A DNA stretch of 8,609 nt from JBFGCM01 sp041581135. GTDB lineage: Bacteria > Actinomycetota > Acidimicrobiia > Spongiisociales > UBA5794. The notes under the pieces are model-generated. The model was not told the DNA's origin, made no database searches, and saw nothing but the letters and a program-made list of their open reading frames with translations. Location of the stretch: positions 1 to 8,609 of the forward strand of contig JBFGCM010000119.1 of the NCBI GenBank assembly GCA_041581135.1, given 5' to 3'. A program made the translations under genes and the position numbers. Shown one piece after another: positions 5,580 through 8,609 of this stretch (position 1 is its first letter; each line of letters opens with the position of its first letter).

Positions 5580-7037
5580 ATGAAGCGGATACGTTGGATA
5601 GCGCTCGTTGCCGCGCTCATGCTGGTGATAGCAGCATGCGGCGGTGACAGCAGCACCGACACGACAGCGGCTCCGGATGACGCCGGGACCGATGCACCGG
5701 CTACCACCGCGGCGCCGGCCACCACCGCGGCGCCGGCCACCACCGCGGCGCCCAGCGACGATGCCATGGGCGACGCCGTCGAGATCCGATGGTTTGTCGG
5801 TCTCGGCACCGGTGGCAACCCGGAGCAGATCGCAGCTCAGGAAGCCGTGGTCGAGGCGTTCAACGCGTCTCGTGACGACATCGAGCTGGTGCTCGAGATC
5901 GTTCAGAACGACGTGGCGTACGACACGCTGGGCACCCAGATCGCCTCGGGCAACGCCCCTGACATCATCGGCCCGGTCGGTATCCGTGGCGCCAACGCGT
6001 TCAACGGTCGCTGGCTGGACCTGCAACCGCTGGTCGACAGCTCCGGCTACGACCTGAGCAAGTGGGAGCAGGAGCAGGTCGACGTGTGGCGCACCGACGA
6101 GGGTCTCGTGGGGCTGCCGTTCGGCGTGTTCCCGGCGATGATCTTCTACAACAAGGCACTCTTCGATGAGGCGGGTCTCCCGTATCCGCCCCAGGAATTC
6201 GGTGCCGACTATGACGGCAAGCCCTGGAACATGGATACCGTTCGCGACATCGGCCTGTTCTTGACCGTGGACGCCAACGGCAACGACGCCACGAGCCCGG
6301 ACTTCGATCCGGACAACATCGTGCAGTTCGGTTATGTCGATCAGTGGAGCGAGCCGCAGCGCTTTGCCACCATGTTCGGCGCCGGCTCGATGACCAACCC
6401 GGATGGCACGCCCAACGTGCCGGCCGAGTGGCGCGATGCGTTCGACTGGTTCTACACCGGCGTGTGGGACGACAACTTCATCCCGAACGCCGAGTACGAG
6501 GGCAGCGACATCCTGGCCGCCGGGAACCCGTTCGACTCGGGCAACGTGGCGATGGCGCACACGCACCTCTGGTACACGTGCTGCCTCACCGGCGTAGCTG
6601 AGGACTGGGACCTGGCGGTGGTGCCGGAGTACAACGGTGAGTACACCGCGGCTCTTCACGCCGACGTCTTCCGGATCTTGAACACCACCGAGCACCCGGA
6701 GGAGGCGTTCGAGGTGCTCACGTATCTCATCGATGACGCCGCGGCTGACCTGCTCGCCGCCTACGGCGCCATGCCGGCACTGGCGTCGGCGCAGGACGCC
6801 TTCTTCGCCCGGCAGGACGAGACGTATCCACAGGGTGTCAACTGGCAAGTCGCTCTCGACAGCCTTTCCTTCCCCGACATCCCGAGCCACGAGCAGGACA
6901 TGCCCAACTTCCTCAAGTCTCAGGACCGCTGGGGTGCGTTCTGGAGCAATCTGCTGTCGACGCCGGGACTCGACGTCCAAGCCGAAATCGACGCACTGCT
7001 CTCCGATCTCGAGGGCATCTACGCCGAGGCCGGCTGA
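5580..7037 (+). CDS. ABC transporter solute-binding lipoprotein, family 1 (sugar)
   Basis: A 485-aa protein. Residues 1-20 form a lipoprotein signal (MKRIRW, a hydrophobic core, lipobox I-A-A-C with Cys20), so it should be anchored outside the membrane. A low-complexity Asp/Thr/Ala/Pro linker with repeated ATTAAP follows to about residue 60. The rest has the bilobal family-1 (MalE-like) pattern: EIRWFVGLGTGGNPEQ, GTQIASGNAPDIIG, and GLPFGVFPAMIFYNKALFDEAGLPYPP, the last a hallmark of carbohydrate-binding members. An unusual adjacent Cys pair is at 334-335. It is the capture subunit for the permeases downstream. The adjacent CebR-type regulation suggests a beta-glucan oligosaccharide, but the ligand is not determined. 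ATG 5580 is set by the Shine-Dalgarno site. An in-frame start at 5472 lies inside the lacI-type stop region and would bury the signal peptide. Confidence 0.93.
   Translation: MKRIRWIALVAALMLVIAACGGDSSTDTTAAPDDAGTDAPATTAAPATTAAPATTAAPSDDAMGDAVEIRWFVGLGTGGNPEQIAAQEAVVEAFNASRDDIELVLEIVQNDVAYDTLGTQIASGNAPDIIGPVGIRGANAFNGRWLDLQPLVDSSGYDLSKWEQEQVDVWRTDEGLVGLPFGVFPAMIFYNKALFDEAGLPYPPQEFGADYDGKPWNMDTVRDIGLFLTVDANGNDATSPDFDPDNIVQFGYVDQWSEPQRFATMFGAGSMTNPDGTPNVPAEWRDAFDWFYTGVWDDNFIPNAEYEGSDILAAGNPFDSGNVAMAHTHLWYTCCLTGVAEDWDLAVVPEYNGEYTAALHADVFRILNTTEHPEEAFEVLTYLIDDAAADLLAAYGAMPALASAQDAFFARQDETYPQGVNWQVALDSLSFPDIPSHEQDMPNFLKSQDRWGAFWSNLLSTPGLDVQAEIDALLSDLEGIYAEAG
5697..5750 (+). repeat. three 18-bp tandem repeats in the lipoprotein linker
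   Basis: The 18-bp unit CCGGCCACCACCGCGGCG occurs three times in a row (5697-5714 with one C-to-T change, 5715-5732, 5733-5750). It encodes the Pro-Ala-Thr-Thr-Ala-Ala linker after the lipobox. Near-identical copies suggest recent slippage expansion, so linker length may vary among strains. Confidence 0.9.
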
Positions 7038-7052
7038 GAGATACGACCCGTT

Positions 7053-7081
7053 GGTGGGGGCCGTGCCTGGCGGCCCCCACC
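7053..7081 (+). other. intercistronic hairpin between binding protein and permease genes
   Basis: A perfect 10-bp stem pairs 7053-7062 with 7072-7081 around a 9-nt loop, and G-U pairs can extend it. It lies 15 nt after the binding-protein stop and 13 nt before the permease Shine-Dalgarno region. There is no T tract. In sugar-transport operons such structures stabilise the upstream mRNA or partly terminate, giving more binding protein than permease. That role is inferred here. Confidence 0.7.
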
Positions 7082-7094
7082 GGCCCCGACACTT

Positions 7095-7105
7095 GAGGAG
7101 AGGAG
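7095..7105 (+). promoter_or_regulatory. ribosome binding site of the first permease
   Basis: GAGGAGAGGAG carries two overlapping Shine-Dalgarno cores and ends 4 nt before GTG 7110. It supports the GTG start. Confidence 0.75.
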
Positions 7106-7109
7106 AGCC

Positions 7110-8066
7110 GTGACAGCCGAGGCCGCAACCGCCGACGTTGCTCCAGCTGCTGAGAAACATCTCAAGGGAGGAATAGCGCGCCATCAGCGACGGTGGGGTC
7201 TCATCTTCATCTCGCCATGGATCATCGGCTTCCTTGCGTTCTTCCTCGTGCCGATGCTGGCATCGCTCGTGTTCTCATTCCTCGAGTTCGACCTCATCCG
7301 CCCTGAGGACGCTCGATTCATCGGAATCGACAACTATCGCCAGTGGTTCGGTGATCCACTCGTGTGGGAGTCACTCCTCGTGACGCTCAAATACGCAGCG
7401 ATCTTCATCCCGTTCTCGCTGGCTCTTCCGTTGGGGCTGGCTTGGCTCCTGACATCGAAGAGCCTGTGGGGCAAACCCTTCTTCCGCACCCTCTTCTTCG
7501 CACCCACGATCGTGCCATTCGTGTCGATCGTGTTCATCTGGAGCGGCTTTCTCAACACCCAGACGGGGTGGCTCAACAAGATGCTCGGAGTCGTCGGCAT
7601 CAGCGGGCCGGATTGGCTCAACTCGACGACGTGGATCTATCCCGCGCTCGCCCTCATCGGAGCCTGGACCGTCGGCAACGCCATGCTGCTTTTCATCGCC
7701 GGCATCCAAGGCATCCCCAAGGACCTGTACGAGTCGGCCGAAGTGGACGGGGCCAACACCTGGCACAAGTTCAAGTCCATCACCGTGCCGATGATCTCGC
7801 CGATCCTCTTCTACAACCTCGTTTTGGCGATCATCGCTCTGTTCCAGTACTTCCTCGTGCCGTTCGTCCTCAAGAACGGCACCGGCGACCCGGCCAACTC
7901 GACGCTGTTCTACAGCCTCTACTTCTTCCAGACGGCCTTCACGTTCAACGACATGGGCTACGGCGCCACTCTGGCGTGGATGTTGTTCCTCATCATCATG
8001 GTCATCACCCTGGTGATGTTCGGGACGGCTCGGTACTGGGTCTACTACGAGTTCGGGGAGGACTGA
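7110..8066 (+). CDS. sugar ABC transporter permease, MalF/UgpA type
   Basis: A 318-aa inner-membrane protein with about six predicted helices (roughly 31-57, 91-114, 126-147, 175-198, 228-252, 284-305). The EAA loop that docks on the ATPase reads YESAEVDGANTWHKFKSITVP, with Glu208, Ala210 and the conserved Gly214. The N-terminal stretch of about 25 residues is polar and cytoplasmic. Length is typical for carbohydrate-uptake CUT1 permeases. It follows the binding-protein gene and precedes the second permease by only 3 nt, so the three are one transport operon. No ATPase gene is in the window. It may lie downstream, or a shared MsiK-type ATPase may serve, as is known for actinobacterial CUT1 systems. 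The start is GTG, fixed by the purine-rich site at 7095-7105. Confidence 0.93.
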   Translation: MTAEAATADVAPAAEKHLKGGIARHQRRWGLIFISPWIIGFLAFFLVPMLASLVFSFLEFDLIRPEDARFIGIDNYRQWFGDPLVWESLLVTLKYAAIFIPFSLALPLGLAWLLTSKSLWGKPFFRTLFFAPTIVPFVSIVFIWSGFLNTQTGWLNKMLGVVGISGPDWLNSTTWIYPALALIGAWTVGNAMLLFIAGIQGIPKDLYESAEVDGANTWHKFKSITVPMISPILFYNLVLAIIALFQYFLVPFVLKNGTGDPANSTLFYSLYFFQTAFTFNDMGYGATLAWMLFLIIMVITLVMFGTARYWVYYEFGED

Positions 8067-8069
8067 GCC

Positions 8070-8609
8070 GTGGCAACTGTACTCGACCGAATCAAGTCGG
8101 CCACGGCCGAGCCGCCCGAGACACAGTCCACTCCGCAGATGCGGCGATTCCTGACGACGTCGATCGTCACGCTGTTCGCCTCTCTGCTGCTGATCGGCTA
8201 TCTCTCACCGCTCGGCTACATGGCGGTGACGTCGCTGAAGGATCTGCCGATGATCTCCGACACCTCCGCACCGATCATCCCGTCGGTGCCCGAGACGTTC
8301 GTCTACGAAGACGAGGAAGTGCCGGTGCTGCAGGTGCCGATCGATGGCGAGGTCCGCGGTCTTGCCCTCATCCAACCGGGACGACAGTCATCGGTGTTCG
8401 TGGATCCCGACGACATCGACGCCGGTCCCATCGAGTGGGAAGGCGTGTGGCGGCAACTCGAGTCCAACTACACCTCGGCGCCGAGGTGGGAGAACTATTC
8501 CACGGCGTGGAGCACCCTTGATCTGACACGGATCCTGTTCAACACCTTCGCCATCGCCGCGATCGGCGTGGTCGGCACGCTCGCCTCGTCGATCGCAGTG
8601 GCCTACGGC
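8070..8609 (+). CDS. sugar ABC transporter permease, MalG/UgpE type, partial at the window end
   Basis: The frame starts at GTG 8070, 3 nt after the previous stop, and is open to the last base (180 codons visible), so the C-terminus with the EAA loop is missing. The cytoplasmic start is followed by a first helix (about 30-54) ending in MAVTSLKD, the standard entry of MalG-type permeases. A second helix starts near 155 after ENYSTAW, the usual NY motif. Between them lies about 85-90 residues, much longer than the short loop usual in MalG relatives. The loop is acidic and strand-like, with YEDEEVPVLQVPIDGEVRGL and FVDPDD, and should face outside. It pairs with the first permease as a heterodimeric channel. 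No distinct Shine-Dalgarno site is seen in the 3-nt gap, but GGGGAGG (8055-8061) near the end of the previous gene is well placed. Confidence 0.9.
   Translation, partial: MATVLDRIKSATAEPPETQSTPQMRRFLTTSIVTLFASLLLIGYLSPLGYMAVTSLKDLPMISDTSAPIIPSVPETFVYEDEEVPVLQVPIDGEVRGLALIQPGRQSSVFVDPDDIDAGPIEWEGVWRQLESNYTSAPRWENYSTAWSTLDLTRILFNTFAIAAIGVVGTLASSIAVAYG

Noticed and set aside
5526..7184. 552-codon open frame on the minus strand, opposite the binding-protein gene
   Set aside because: It is a shadow frame produced by strong GC bias at third positions of the real gene. The + strand gene has a Shine-Dalgarno site, lipobox and family motifs, while the antisense protein is Arg/Gly/His/Val-rich with no recognisable domain.
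7364..8521. 385-codon + strand frame over both permeases
   Set aside because: The real permease frames have membrane helices and the EAA loop. This frame is His/Arg-rich and spans their junction.

Overview
The window is GC-rich DNA from what looks like a high-GC actinobacterium, most likely class Acidimicrobiia (Ilumatobacter-like). This is inferred from three things: the Thr/Ala/Pro-rich lipoprotein linker after the lipobox, a possible leaderless promoter, and a LacI operator of the actinobacterial CebR/CelR type. No marker gene settles the taxonomy. I see no tRNA, rRNA, CRISPR array, transposase or phage gene.

Left part (1-3641, + strand): a lipid-ester gene group. It holds the C-terminal end of an SGNH/GDSL-type hydrolase (cut by the window edge), an alpha/beta hydrolase, a wax ester synthase/diacylglycerol acyltransferase (WS/DGAT) 8 nt downstream of it, and a second, unrelated-looking alpha/beta hydrolase. 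The acyltransferase would make storage triacylglycerol or wax ester. The hydrolases are candidates for cleaving or remodelling such esters. The group ends at a 13-bp hairpin (3698-3730) that probably also terminates the convergent gene from the right.

Middle (3741-4428): a short minus-strand gene of unknown function with a strong Shine-Dalgarno site. After it comes a dense control region: a TTGACA/TACGTT promoter, two overlapping LacI-type operators on the predicted transcription start, and a strong Shine-Dalgarno site. That site serves a 30-codon leader ORF ending 4 nt before the lacI-type gene.

Right part (4429-8609, + strand): a sugar-uptake locus. It contains a LacI-family repressor, a third copy of the same operator, a family-1 solute-binding lipoprotein, an intercistronic hairpin, and two MalF/MalG-type permeases. 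The second permease runs off the window and carries an unusually long extracytoplasmic loop. The operators match the published CebR/CelR box TGGGAGCGCTCCCA at 13, 12 and 13 of 14 positions. The simplest reading is a repressor that controls itself and the transporter in response to an imported oligosaccharide, possibly a beta-glucan fragment. The substrate is inferred, not shown.

I do not see a wholly new system. The points most worth checking are the operator/leader-ORF arrangement in front of lacI, the loop insertion in the second permease, and the 117-aa unknown with its hairpin before the Shine-Dalgarno site.
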